Positions 42,990-55,021 are shown, counted from the stretch's first letter. The stretch: 64,000 nucleotides of DNA from Primulina eburnea (GCF_022965805.1 NC_133102.1:8750885-8814884), one strand, 5' to 3'. Made by a program: numbers and translations. Notes: generated from the letters alone by a model not told the origin.

Positions 42990-43955
42990 ATATATACTGT
43001 ATAATATATCAAGTTATATATAATAATATAAGTTTTACTTAGTTTTCTTTTCATTTAAAATATATGATTTAAATTAATTAATTACATATGATTAAAACAT
43101 TATAAGAACAATATAAATTTATATATATAATTAGTACGATACGATATATAAACGTGTAATTTGGAACGAGAAATTCCTCGGTATTTGTCTGCGAGACCAA
43201 GTCAAAAGACCATTTTAACCTTGTTTAGGAAGGAAAATAGGAAGCAAATTTTAATTTTTCATGTTGTTCTGTAGGCTGTTAGAAATTTTTCGGATTCACC
43301 CATTACTACTGTTATTTTACATTTTTAGCAACTTATATTTTGCACTCAACACCTTTTGTTCGAAATTTTTTTCCCCTGATTTTATCCTAAAAAAGCAACA
43401 AATTCTTATTTTTCTCAATGCATTATGTTACACAAATAAATAAATACATTGATTGTAATGTTATGTTTACATTGATGGATTTAATTTATATACATGTATT
43501 TGATTTCAGGAAGTCTAGGAGTGAGTACTTATCGTTTTATCAAAAATTATAACTGGTGGTAACGATGTAATTAAATATTTTAAATAGTACAGAAGCTCAA
43601 GCATCACATTTTGATTGCTTTAATTAGCAGAGATAATTATTGCGCATAACAAGAAGGATTTGAACGATGAGTTTCGAATGATATTCATATTTAGTGTATT
43701 TGAAATATACAATAATTATTATTGAAACTGCATAAAATCGCACTTGTATTGATTAGTTTCAACTACATGGATTTCAAATGTATTTTTATTGTTTTTGTGG
43801 AGCAAGACCATGAACTTCAAATCTATCATTTGTATGTTTATATAGTGTTTCATGTTAATTATGTTGAATTTAAAATTCACCCAATAATGGTCTCATTTGA
43901 AAATTCATTCTAATTTGTGTAACAAATGTGTAAATAAATAATGTATGGATTTAAT
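42990..43955. other. AT-rich intergenic DNA
   Basis: No gene is supported; the short frames at 43261 and 43722 are compositionally random. Nothing further is seen. Confidence 0.4.
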
Positions 43956-43963
43956 ATCACGTC

Positions 43964-44531
43964 TAGGGGTGTTCAAATTTCAGATAAAATCGAAAAAATC
44001 GAAAATCCAAACCGAAAAAACCATACACCGAACCGAACCGAAAGCCGAATTTTATAATTCGGATATAAATATTAAAACCGAAGTTTATTTGGTTCGGTTT
44101 CAAATTATATATGTCAAAACCAGAAAAACCGAAAAAACCGAAATTTCATTAAATTAATAATTTTTTAATATTTTTATTTATATTGTATATTTTGATATGA
44201 TATTTAGTGAATGAAAAACTATTTCGAACAATTTTTAATTGATTGTTTATTGTTAAATTAATTTAGACCTTATATTTAAATATTTTACAAGAAAATATAT
44301 AGAAAATTAACATATTATATTTTTCAATACATTTATATTATTGATTTAAATAATTATACCAAAACCGAATTAACCGACCGAAATAACCGGAACGTTTTGG
44401 TAGAAAATCGAACCGAACCGAACCGAAGAAAAATGGTTCGGATATCAGATTATATATTTCTGAAACGGAAAACCGAAAAAACCGAAATAAAAATCTGATA
44501 ACCGAACCGAACCAACCGATGAACACCCCTA
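43964..44531. mobile_element. hAT-type MITE with ACCGAA subterminal repeats
   Basis: Terminal inverted repeats TAGGGGTGTTCA/TGAACACCCCTA enclose 568 bp. The flanks ATCACGTC (43956-43963) and ATCACTTC (44532-44539) are an 8 bp target duplication with one mismatch, as expected for hAT elements. Both ends hold many ACCGAA/TTCGGT units in opposite orientation around an AT-rich core. No transposase is present. Confidence 0.85.
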
Positions 44532-44609
44532 ATCACTTCTATTATTTCATTATTAAAAATAAAATTATAAAATCCATCTCCCTAAGTGTACTGACAATCA
44601 CTGAAAATT

Positions 44610-45480
44610 TAAGGTTCGGTTCTAGCAGGTGATAACAGTCCGAATGTAGACATCGAATATACTCTAGGCCTAAAATCACGAAGGTGACCATTAGAAGAGG
44701 TCCGGGAGGGTGTCCCGACTAGGGATGTAAATGAACCAAACTGTTTGTGAGCTATTCGAAGCTCGATTCGATAAAAGCTCGTTTAATGAGGCTCGTTAAG
44801 ATAAACAAACCAAACTCAAGCTTTACAGTATTATGCTCGTTAGCTCGTGAACATGTTCGTTGGTAAGTTCATGAGTAATCTTTTAGATGAAAAAATAATA
44901 GTTTTGATATTTGATTTATTGATTTTGCATATTATTTATGAAATATATAGAAAAATCTATTAAATTTATTTATTATAATAAATTTACAAATTTTAATAAG
45001 AATAATATATTTTTCTTTAAATATATAATTTATTTTTAATTAATATAATGAAATTTAAATGTATAATTCATATTTATTAAGCTTGTTCAGGCTCGATAAA
45101 GGCTTGAATAAGCTCGTGAGCCATGCATATATTCGTTAAATAAAGTTCGAGCTCGGCTCGATTATAAACGAGCCCAGCTCAAACATTCAAGAGCTCGGCT
45201 TGGCTCGACTCGACTCGATTACATCCCTAGTCCCGACGTAGGCCCTCCGACGTTCAAGTCAGAGACTGAGAATATAATGAGAGAACAGCTAAGGGTGCTG
45301 CTGAAAAGTCAATATAGTGAATGAAAGTGAATGAATGATTTGGATTTCAAACCTGATATTTATATGAGCGTATATGAAATCCATCATGGGCCACTTACCG
45401 AGGTCAGGAATGGGCCGAGGGTCCAATGTCTTGTTTGGGACTGATCTTGATGGGCCATCTCAAGTCGAACTGAATCTCAT
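44610..45480. repeat. LTR-like repeat interrupted by a hAT MITE
   Basis: The flanks of the MITE join into one sequence when one duplication is ignored: ...GGGAGGGTGTCCCGAC and GTAGGCCCTCCGACG. This has the character of a Ty3-type LTR end region, followed by AAGTCAGAGACTGAGAATAT. There are no coding parts. Family and boundaries are uncertain. Confidence 0.4.
44720..45229. mobile_element. hAT-type MITE with GCTCG subterminal repeats
   Basis: The termini TAGGGATGTAAAT and its near-complement GATTACATCCCTA enclose 510 bp. The flanks are an exact 8 bp duplication, GTCCCGAC (44712-44719 and 45230-45237). Both ends have many GCTCG/CGAGC units (for example GGCTCGACTCGACTCG). It is inserted in an LTR-like repeat. 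Confidence 0.85.
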
Positions 45481-45599
45481 ATTCGAAATTTGATTAATTG
45501 CGTTGCCCTTGGTTTACAATATGCGAGTTACGCATTCTTCCCATATTGCTCACTAGTCTCCAAAAATTTGGAAAAAAAGTTGAATCATATTCCCATTTT

Positions 45600-46195
45600 G
45601 GAAGGTCCAGATCTGCGTTGGGCTCCCCTGCACCCACGCCCCTTCGCCCCTCCCGTGAACCTCACCAGCCAGCCCTCGCCCCATCCATCACCTGCTTGAC
45701 CCTCACCACCCTCTCCTGTACGCCCGCGCCTGAGCGCTCGCCCCATGCAGCAGCCCCGCACACTTGCCTACGCCCACAAGCCCTAGCGCTCGCCCACACA
45801 CCGGCGCCCGAGCGCTCGCCCCGCATAGCAGCCCCCCACACTCGCCTCCGCCTACACGCCTTGCCCTCGCCGCCTCGCCCACCACAGCACACCCTCGCCC
45901 TCGCCCTCGCCTGCATGCATCCCGCACTCGTCCCCTGCTCGCAAAGTCATGCCCTCTGCTTTGCGTGCTCGTCCGTCACCTCCTTCGCTTCGACGCCCTT
46001 GTTCACTGCCAGCATACTCACCTGTCAACCCCTTCGCGCCGACGCGCTCGCCCATTGCCCTAACAGCCATGCCCTCAGCACTTCGCGCTCGCCTGTCAGC
46101 CCCTTCGCCTAGCCTCGCCCGCAACTCCTTCACTCGCTAGCCTCGCCACTCCAGCCTGCACTTCCTCATGCCACAGCTCGCCCTCCTCGCCCCCA
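45600..46195. repeat. C-rich low-complexity block
   Basis: About 600 bases with extreme strand bias towards C on the plus strand, in an otherwise AT-rich window. It is built from decayed CGCTCGCCC/CGCCCGAGCGCTCGCCCC units. All frames stay open because stops need A and T, so the 204-codon plus frame and the minus frames here are probably artefacts. It abuts the Athila LTR start at 46197. Confidence 0.6.
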
Positions 46196-46196
46196 T

Positions 46197-47702
46197 TGAT
46201 AGGTGTGGTTTTTACGCGCTTTATTGCATTAGTTTTAGTTGTGTTTGAATTGTGAATGCATGCATTTCATTTACATTTTGTTCATTTTTGAGTAATCATT
46301 TGCATATTATCATGTCTCACTGTTGGGTGCTGAATTTGCAGGAAAATGGTCGGAAAACAAAAAATGGAGCAAAGTGTACAAAATATAAGGCAATGGACAG
46401 AATGAGCGGCGCGCGAGCGGCAATTTTCTACCGCCCGGGCGCGAAAGATGAATAGCTGCATAACTTGATAGAAAGGTCGGCGCTCGGGCGGTAATTTTCT
46501 ACCGCCCGGGCGCGAGAGATGTCTTAAGAAGGCCAAATTACAGAAGAGTCGGCACTCGAGCGGTAGTTTTCTACCGACCGAGCGCGAATGCCGCACATCC
46601 CAAGCAAGTTTACAGAAGGTGTGGCGCCCGAGCGGTAGTTTTCTACCGCCCGAGCGCCATCTATTTTTGGAAAAATATCATGCGCGATTCCTTGCCTTAT
46701 TGGAGGGAGATGACTGATATGGAAGGGGGATGGGATGACTTTGGGACATTATTCAGACATATTCTTCATCACTATTCATCCACCACAAGTCTTGGAGAGC
46801 ACTTTGCGCTTGGATTGAAGATTTGAAGTTTTCCGGACTTCGTTCTTCGCGTTTTTCGTCACTTCTAGTATTTCTTATTTAGTTTTAGCATTTGAAATTT
46901 GTTTTGTTTATTTTCAATCATGAATTCTAGTAGCTAAACTTTAATATTTGTTGGGATTTACGGGGAGCCTACCCCAAACTTTGATTTGAATTGATTTATG
47001 TTCGATTGTTGCGTTATTCTTGATTATACTATTGTTTAATTGTGTTGTTAGAGCGTAGCTAACTTTAACAACGTTTTTATATTGCGAGTGAGTTCGAGAG
47101 AATAACTTGTGATAAGAACGAGTAGTATAATCCGTGGATCTACAATTTACATAGACATATGAAATTGGATATGCGTCGATAGTCATAGCCCTTAGGGTCG
47201 AAAACTAGGAGATTTCATAAATCGAAATGCGATTCACTCTTAATAAATAATTAAAGACATTTAATTACTTTATTGAGTTGAATTAGTTTGGCATAGCTCG
47301 AGAGAGTGTGTTCAATTGAATAGGAAATCTTGTCGGAAGCATATAATCACTATCGAACGAATTAATTAATTAACGAGGGGTAGGTGAACCGATATTCCTA
47401 ACAAATTCATTTCTTATTGAATTTTACTCAACATTTTAGATATTAATTCTCATTCGTTATTCATTGAATTGTTTTATTTGCACATTTATTTGAGCATAGT
47501 AGTGTTAAAACAATCAAATCCATTTTCGTCGCTAAATGTTCAATAACTGAAAATAACAAGTGTTAAATACAGTCTTCAGTGGAACGATACTCGTACTCGC
47601 GTACACTATACTATTACTTGACATCGTGCACTTGCGATAAATTTTGAGCATACAAAACCATATTTTTATTGGGGATTTTACTGTGCAAGTTTTGTTCGAT
47701 CA
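46197..47702 (+). mobile_element. 5' LTR of an Athila-type retrotransposon
   Basis: The LTR starts TGATAGGTGTGGTTTTTACG and ends GTTCGATCA, about 1,506 bp with TG...CA termini. It is followed after six bases by an Asp-tRNA primer site. The hairpin array B lies 210-460 bases into it. The first base is set by family wording; the end is set by the primer site. Confidence 0.75.
46408..46658 (+). repeat. Hairpin array B: four 36 bp palindromes at a 71-72 bp period
   Basis: The palindromes start at 46408, 46479, 46551 and 46623. A typical arm is GGCGCTCGGGCGGT, the loop AATTTTCT or AGTTTTCT, and the return arm ACCGCCCGGGCGC(G/C). Spacers of 35-36 bases differ but usually end CAGAAG followed by a few bases. 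Array A on the minus strand has the same palindrome, the same period and the same pre-arm CAGAAG phrase. Confidence 0.9.
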
Positions 47703-47708
47703 AGTTTT

Positions 47709-47726
47709 TGGCGCCGTTGCCGGGGA
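47709..47726 (+). promoter_or_regulatory. Primer-binding site for Asp tRNA
   Basis: The sequence reads TGGCGCCGTTGCCGGGGA, the primer site used by Athila-type elements and complementary to the 3' end of plant Asp tRNA. It lies six bases after the LTR. Confidence 0.85.
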
Positions 47727-47826
47727 CTGTTAATCTACAATTTTATTTTTAGTCATTTTCTTTAGCGTTATTTTATTTTTCTTTAGCTAACACTCCATAT
47801 TTTATTCCAGATATCTTGTCTAGTGC

Positions 47827-50800
47827 ATGTCAAAGTCACTTGACGTGGAGCTTGAGTTTGATCCTGAAATCGAAAGAACTTTTCGCAGGAGAAGACATCA
47901 GCAGAGACTAAAAGAACTGATGGAGAGGCAGTTGAATGATCAAGAGGAGGAACATCGTGAAGATAGACATGTGGAGATGCCGCGCCACATACCAATGTTG
48001 GAGTATTCCCAACCTTCTTTGGAGGGTGCACGCCCTAGCATTGTGAGGCCTATCGTGCGGGCAAATCACTTTGAAATCAAGCCAACCATAATCCAGATGA
48101 TTCAGAACACGGTCCAATTTGGAGGAACTGCAATAGATGACCCAAACACGCACATCGCAGATTTTCTTGAAATTTACGATACTTTTAAATTCAATGGAGT
48201 TTCTGATGATGCTATTAGGTTGCGTTTATTTCCTTTCTCCTTACGTGATAAAGCTAAAGCATGGTTAAATTGTTTGCCTGTAGGTTCGATTGCTACATGG
48301 GAGGACATGGCGAAAGCATTTCTCATCAAATACTTCCCTCCCTCCAAGACCATGAAGCTGCGGGCAGACATTACAACATTTGCTCAATTCGATCAGGAAT
48401 ATCTATATGAGGCATGGGAACGCTTCAAGGATCTACTACGAAGATGCCAACATCACGAGTTACCACTTGGGTTAGTCGTTCAAACATTTTATTATGGTTT
48501 GCTTACTCCTAACCGTACTATGATAGATGCTGCTGCTTGTGGAAACCTGTTGAGAAAAACCGCGGAGGAAGGATATGAATTGTTAGAGGAAATGGATGCT
48601 AGCAGCTATCATCCTCAATCTGAAAGAAATAATTAGCGGAAGAGTACAGGAGTTCACCAGGTAACTGATTTTTCTGCTATTACTGCACAACTTGATGTTT
48701 TAAACAGGAAACTAGACAGCTTGAATGTGGGTGGCACGACGATGCGTCTTCAAGAGATATTCTGTGAAAAGTGTGGAGGGGAACACTATGCGAAGGACTG
48801 TCAAGATGACAATCCATTCTATGTGCAAAATGAGGCACCAGTGAATCAAGTGGGAGTCCAAAACCGTCCAAGGAATGACCTTTATTCGAACACATACAAT
48901 TCTGGGTGGAGGCAACATCCCAACTTCTCATGGGGCGGTCAAAACAGTCAGAATAGACCACAAGAAGGACAACAATATGGGAAACAACCGATGTACAGAT
49001 CCGATCCTCCTAGAGAAGAAAAGTCCAACTTGGAGCAAATGATGTCTAAGTTTATTTCATCCACTGAAACTAGACTTCAAAACCAAGATGCATCGATAAA
49101 AAGGCTCGAGAATCAAATTGGACAGTTGGAAAAGATGATAGCAAGTAGAGAGCCGGGCACCTTGCCAAGTAATACCGAGACTAATCCAAAAGAGCAAGTG
49201 AAGGCCATTGAGTTGAAGAGTGGGAAAATTTTGGAGTCAAAGGGAAAAGAAAAAATTCAAATACCGGATGAACTGACTGAGACATCCAAAGGTAAGTCTT
49301 CTAACTCCACACCAGCAACCACTGCACAACCTAAAATTGTTATACCTCCTCCTTTTCCTGCAGCATTGAAAAAAGCAAAACTAGATGCAGAATTCGGTAA
49401 GTTCCTTGAGGTATTTAAAAAATTGCATATCAATATTCCCTTCGCCGATGCTTTAATGCAAATGCCTAGTTATGCTAAATTTTTGAAGGAATTTTTAGCT
49501 AATAAGAGGAAGTTGGAGGATCACATGACAATGAACTTAACTGAAAATTGCTCCGCTTTGGTGCAAAACAAAATCCCACCGAAACTAAAAGACTCAGGGA
49601 GTTTATCTATTCCTTGCATGATTGGTGATGTTGTTTTTCATAAAGCGTTATGTGATCTTGGTACAAGTATTAATCTTATGCCATTGTCTGTGTTTAGGAA
49701 ACTTGGGTTGGGAGAGCCTAAGCCGACGAGGATGTCCTTGCAACTGGCTGACAGATCTGTCAAGTAACCCCGCGGAGTGATTGAGGATGTGCTAGTGAAA
49801 GTGGACAAATTAATTTTTCCTGCGGATTTCGTGGTTCTCGACATGGAGGAGGATACATAGATGCCTCTAATTTTGGGGAGACAGTTCCTTGCAACTGGCA
49901 AGGCACTGATTGATGTGCAAGAAGGGAAGTTGAGATTGAGAGTGGGCGAGGAAGAGATTACTTTTGATGTTTTTAATGCACTTAAGCACACACTGCACTC
50001 TGATAGTTGTTTTAGAATTGATGCCTTTGACTCTCTTGTGTCTCACTATGTGCAGGATGCTCTTAGGGACCCTTTGGAAGCCATTATCACTACTGAATTG
50101 GGAGAAGAGGAATTGGATGAAGAAAAAGCTGAAATAGTGGTACACTTTAATGCCAACCATCCATGGAGAAAGCCAATGAGGATGCGACTGGAGGATCTTG
50201 GAGAACGAAGAGATTTGACCCCTCAAAGGTCAAGCATCGAGGAGCCACCAACATTTGAGCTAAAGCTGTTGCCTCCACACCTCAAGTACGTTTACTTAGG
50301 TGATAATAACACTTTACCTGTCATTATTTCTGCTGCTTTGACAGATGTGATGGAAGACAAACTGTTGGAGGTTCTGAAAGCGCACAAGGGTGCATTTGCG
50401 TGGAAGGTGGCGGATATCAAAGGGATCAATCCATCAGTCTGCATGCACAAGATCTTGATGGAAGACAAGTACTCACCTCTTGTGCAACCTCAGAGAAGAT
50501 TGAATCCAAAGATGCAAGAGGTAGTAAAGGCAGAAACAATTAAGCTTCTCGATGCAGGTATTATCTATCCTATATCTGATAGTGCATGGGTAAGTCCGTT
50601 TCAGTGTGTGCCAAAAAAGGGTGGGATTACTGTGATTACAAATGATAATAATGAACTAATACCCACCAGGACTGTTACGGGATGGCGTGTGTGCATTGAT
50701 TATAGGAAATTGAATGATGCCACCTGAAAAGACCACTTTCCCCTTCCCTTTATTGATCAAATGCTTGAGAGGTTAGCAGGTCATGAGTTTTATTGTTTTC

Positions 50801-50880
50801 TAGATGTGTATTCGGGGTATAATCAAATCACCATTGCACCTGAGGACCAAGAGACAACCACTTTCAACCTTCTTCCCGGA
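47827..50880 (+). pseudogene. Athila gag-protease-RT reading frame, truncated in RT
   Basis: A single frame runs for about 1,018 codons with only in-frame stops (TAG 48634, TAA 49765, TAG 49858, TGA 50725) and no frameshift. Gag is clear at residues 80-260 (FLEIYDTFKFNGVSDDAIRLRLFPFSL, AKAWLNCLPVGSIATWEDMA). A CCHC-like knuckle follows (CEKCGGEHYAKDC). The protease region has DLGTSINLMPLSVFRKLGLG and MPLILGRQFL. RT begins at about 50280 and reaches the YSGYNQITIAPEDQETTTFN strand, then breaks before the catalytic YVDD box. The break joins Tat-lineage sequence. The element could not transpose by itself. Confidence 0.85.
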
Positions 50881-53800
50881 AATGCTATGTGGAGGCAGTC
50901 CGGGCTGATCAGAACAAAACCAAAAGGGAAGGGAAGAAATCAAGGGTGAATGAAGTGGGAGGAAGAGTGGTGGAGAAAGGGGAAGTGCATTTTGTAGCAG
51001 AGGAAGAGCAGGAGATGATAGAAGTCGGACCAGGGCAGCAAATCCGGGTGGCTCGGGACCTCAGTGCATCCACCCGGGTTAGTTTGATTAACTATTTAAA
51101 AGCTAATATTCATGTGTTTGCCTGATCTCAACAGGAGTTAACATGGGTTCTCCCATAATATTGGAGCACCAGCTGAACATTCTCCCGGGATCTCACCCGG
51201 TAAAGCAAAAGAAGAGACACTTTGGACCTGAGAGGGACAAAGTTATTGATGAGCAAGTGAAAGAGCTTCTGAAGGCTAGCCACATTCGGGAAATTCAATT
51301 TCCTACATGGCTCTCGAATGTGGTGTTGGTGCCTAAATCTACCGGGAAGTGGTGGATGTGTGTAGATTGCCGCGACCTTAATAAAGCTTGTCCTAAGGAT
51401 CATTATCCCCTACCCAGGATTGATCAGCCGGTGGATTCCACCTCAGGATTTGAATTGCTGAGTTTCATGGACGCATACCAGGGGTATCATCAAATCCCCT
51501 TGGTCAAGAGTGATCAAGATAAATCCAGCTTCATCACCTCGGGAGGTGCATTTTGTTATATTGTAATACCTTTCGGGTTGAAGAATGCAGGGGCTACTTA
51601 TCAGCGTCTGATGAACAAAGTCTTTGAGAAGCAGCTGGCAAGAAATGTGGAAGTTTATGTGGACAATATTCTGGGCAAGTCCCGGGAGGTTGCGAGCTTT
51701 ATTATTGATCTAGAAGAAATTTTTGCCACTCTCATGCATTACGGGATCAAACTTAACCCTGCCAAGTGTATTTTTGACGTAAAGAGTGGAAAATTCTTGG
51801 GATTCATAGTGACAGATCGGGGGATCGAGGTGAATCAGGAGAAATTCAAATCTGTCCTGTGCATGCCATCTCCTCGATCTGTCGAAGAAGTACAGAACCT
51901 GACCAGGAAGATTGCTTCTCTTTCTCGATTTATTTCCCGGTCAGCACACATGAGTTATCCTTTCTTTCAAGTCTTGAGGAAGGCCCAACGATTCGGATGT
52001 GATGAGAAATGTGAACAGGCCTTTCAGGACTTGAAGATTCATCTTGCAGAGCTCCCTGTATTGGTGAAGCCGGAGCCCAGGGAGAAAGTATTTGTTTATC
52101 TATCTACTACGGAGTATGATGTCAGCTCAGCTCTAATAAAAGAAGAAGGCTCTGATCAAAAGCCTGTCTATTATGTCAGCCATGTTCTAAGATGACCCGA
52201 GCTCCGGTACAGTGAAGTAGAGAAGATTGCTTTGGCCCTGATCATGACCGTCCGGAAGCTAAGGCCTTACTTCCTGTCACATCAAATAACTGTTCTTACC
52301 AAATGTCCTCTCAGAAGGATTATGACTCACTCAGAAGTGTCCGGGCAGATGATCAAGTGGACAGTAGAATTGGGGGAGTATGACATTGAATACAGACCCC
52401 AGGTTGCCATCAAAGCACAAGCTCTGTCAGATTTTTTATCCGAGATGGTACAACCCAATGAGGAGGAAGTATGAAGAGTATTCGTGGATGGAGCATCTAC
52501 CCTTGCTGGGTGTGGAGTAGGGGTTTTGATAATATCTCCCCCGGGAGAAAAGATTAAACTATCACTAAGGATTGACTCCCGGGTAACCAATAATGAAGCA
52601 GAGTATGAGGCTGTTCTTGCTGGACTTCCGAGCTGCCCGGGAAGTCAGAGCTTCCTGGATTATTCTATATTCTGACTTGCAGCTCATCACTCAACAGATA
52701 AAGGACGTGTATGAAGCTAAGGATGACAGGATGCCGAAGTATTTATAGCTCATCAAAGCCCAAGCATAAGTCTTTGCTGATTGGAGTATTGAGCAAATAT
52801 CTCGAGAGGAGAATGGCGAGGCAGACGCTCTGGCAAAAATGGCTGCTTCTTTATCAGAAGACAGCACCCGGGAGGTCTTGCATGTTTCTCGGCTGATCCT
52901 TTCCACTGAGGAAGAAATATTACCAGTACTCGAGGACTCCTGGATGATACCAATCATCAAATTCATTGTAAATAATGAACTACCCGAGGACAAAGCCCGA
53001 GCTCAAAAGATTAAGAGACAAGCTTCCAGGTTTGTTCTCTTAAATAATATTTTGTACAGGAGATCATTCCAGGGACCTCTTTTGAAATGATAATATGAGA
53101 AAGAGATGAATTATGTCCTCCGAGAGATTCATGAAGGGTGTTGTGCTGAGCACCTCGGAGGAATATCTTTGTCCAGGAAAACAATGCTTGCTGGTTTCTG
53201 GTGGCCGACTCTTAGTCAAGATTATGCTCGGGTGGTCCAAGCTTGTGAGGGCTGTCAGCATCATTCGAATTTTAAACACAGCCCGGCCACTCTCATGAAG
53301 CCTATTTGGGCATCTTGCCCCTTTGATAAGTGGGGCATGGATATTGTGGGTCCTTTCCCAATTGCCCAGGCTCAGAAGAAATTCTTGTTAGTAGCTGTTG
53401 ATTACTTTTCTAAGTGTGTAGAACCTGAGCCCTTGGCAAAAATCACTGAGCAGGAAGTATTGAAATTTTTGTGGAAGAACATTGTATGCCGGTTTGGAGT
53501 GCCTAGAAGACTGAACTTGGATAATGGGAGACAATTTCAGGGCAAAGGAATTACGTCATGGTGCCGGGAAATGAAGATCACTCAATCTTTTACCTCTGTT
53601 GCATATCCTCAAGTTAATCGTCAAACAAAACTTGTCAATAGAATTATTGTACAAGCACTGAAGACAATGCTACAAGGCAAAGGAAAGGATTGGGTGGAAG
53701 AATTACCCAGTGTTCTCTGGGCTTACAGGACTACTCCCCGGACACCTACCCAAGAAACTCCTTTCAACTTGGTATATGGTTCTGAAGCAGTCCTTCCAGT

Positions 53801-54155
53801 TGAGATTGGGCAAAATTCTTCCCGGGTAGAATCATACCCGAACGACAATGACCAAAGCTGGGCCATGGAATTGGACTTAATAGAAGAAAAGAGAGACCGA
53901 ACATTCATTCGAATGGAGGCATACAGGAGTCGGTTAATGAAATCATATAACAAGAAGGTCCGGAACCGAGACTTCCAAGTAGGGGATCTAGTCATGAAAA
54001 AAGTCAACCCTGCTGGGGATTTTGGGAAGTTAGAAGCTCGGTGGGAAGGACCTTACAAAATCACCCGGAAAATCAGCTCATCATCCTTTTATTTAGAAGA
54101 TGCTCAAGGAAATTATCTAAAAAGGCATTGGAATGTATTCAATTTAAAGATGTAA
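50881..54155 (+). pseudogene. Tat-lineage pol: RT, dual RNase H, integrase, with stops and frameshifts
   Basis: The pieces occur in normal order: a protease-RT linker (EVGPGQQIRVARDLSASTR), RT (51143-52195), RNase H (to about 52474), a second RNase H-like domain (52484-52720, VDGASTLAGCGVGVLI and NNEAEYEAVLAGL), and integrase (53106-54155). A second RNase H is a known mark of the Tat/Ogre lineage. Damage is visible: stops at 51124 and 52193, frameshifts near 52480, 52640 and 53090. The RT active site reads YVDN instead of YVDD, and the third integrase acid is lost (RQTKLVNR where GQxExxNR is expected). Zinc-binding residues (HLGG...CEGCQHH) and DNGRQF remain. Confidence 0.88.
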
Positions 54156-54277
54156 TATGCTTAACCGATGTAATTTTTTGATTGGAGATATATTGAAAGA
54201 TCTATTTTTCCCAGAGAGAGGTGTTATATATTGTTTCTTGTATCTTAAACTTGGGAGGTACCAAGCCCCGGTTATTT

Positions 54278-54786
54278 AAAAGCCCAGGGCACTACACCCT
54301 AGCTCGGGGAATCACATCTCGACCATTCACAAGTCCCGAGACATGCTCCCTGGCCCAAGACTCCGCACCTTGGTTCTTAAAAGCCTAGGGCACTACACCC
54401 TAGCTCGGGGAATCACACCTCGACCATTCACAAGTCTCGGGACATGCTCTCCGGCCCAAGGCTCCGCACCTTGGTTCTTAAAAGCCCAGGGCACTACACC
54501 CTGGCTCGGAGAATCAGACCTCGACCATTCACAATTCCCGGGACATGCTCCCCGGCCCAAGGCTCCGCACCTTGGTTCTTAAAAGCCCAGGGCACTACAC
54601 CCTGGCTCGGAAAATCACACCTCGACCATTCACAAGTCCCGGGACATGCTCCACGGCTCAAGGCTCTGCACCTTGGTTCTTAAAAGCCCAGGGCCCTACA
54701 CACTGGCTCGAGGAACCACACCTCGATGATTCTAAAACCCGAGATACCCCCTCTCTAAGCTCAGGTTTAAATCTTTACATCTCGGG
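54278..54786 (+). repeat. Tandem array of 101 bp units in the Tat 3' region
   Basis: Five units start at 54278, 54379, 54480, 54581 and 54682, exactly 101 bases apart. Each has AAAAGCCCAGGGCACTACAC, GAATCACACCTCGACCATTC and GCTCCGCACCTTGGTTCTTA. Differences are scattered substitutions. The overlapping 79-83 codon frames are the repeat read in rotating phase and are not genes. Confidence 0.95.
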
Positions 54787-55021
54787 TGTTTGTTGAAGTA
54801 TGGGTTTCTTTGTGTATTATCTGAACTTAAGACCTGGGTATTCATTCAAAGATACCGATCAATTCTCAACACTTAGAAAAATTTATAAGTGTTTATATAG
54901 TAATATATTACCCGATTTTTCTGGAAGACTCACCATGCTATTATGGAAAGAAGGAGAAATTTTTCATTAATAAAAGCCCGAGGACATGAATTACAGGAAA
55001 GCAATAAAAGAAAAAACAATC

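Noticed and set aside
42824..43054. A 76-codon Tyr/Ile protein
   Set aside because: It is the translation of an AT microsatellite.
45498..46112. A 204-codon proline/alanine-rich protein
   Set aside because: All frames are open in this C-rich block, the translation is low-complexity, and decayed CGCTCGCCC repeats explain it.
54343..54796. Three overlapping 79-83 codon genes
   Set aside because: They are the same 101 bp tandem unit read in successive phases.
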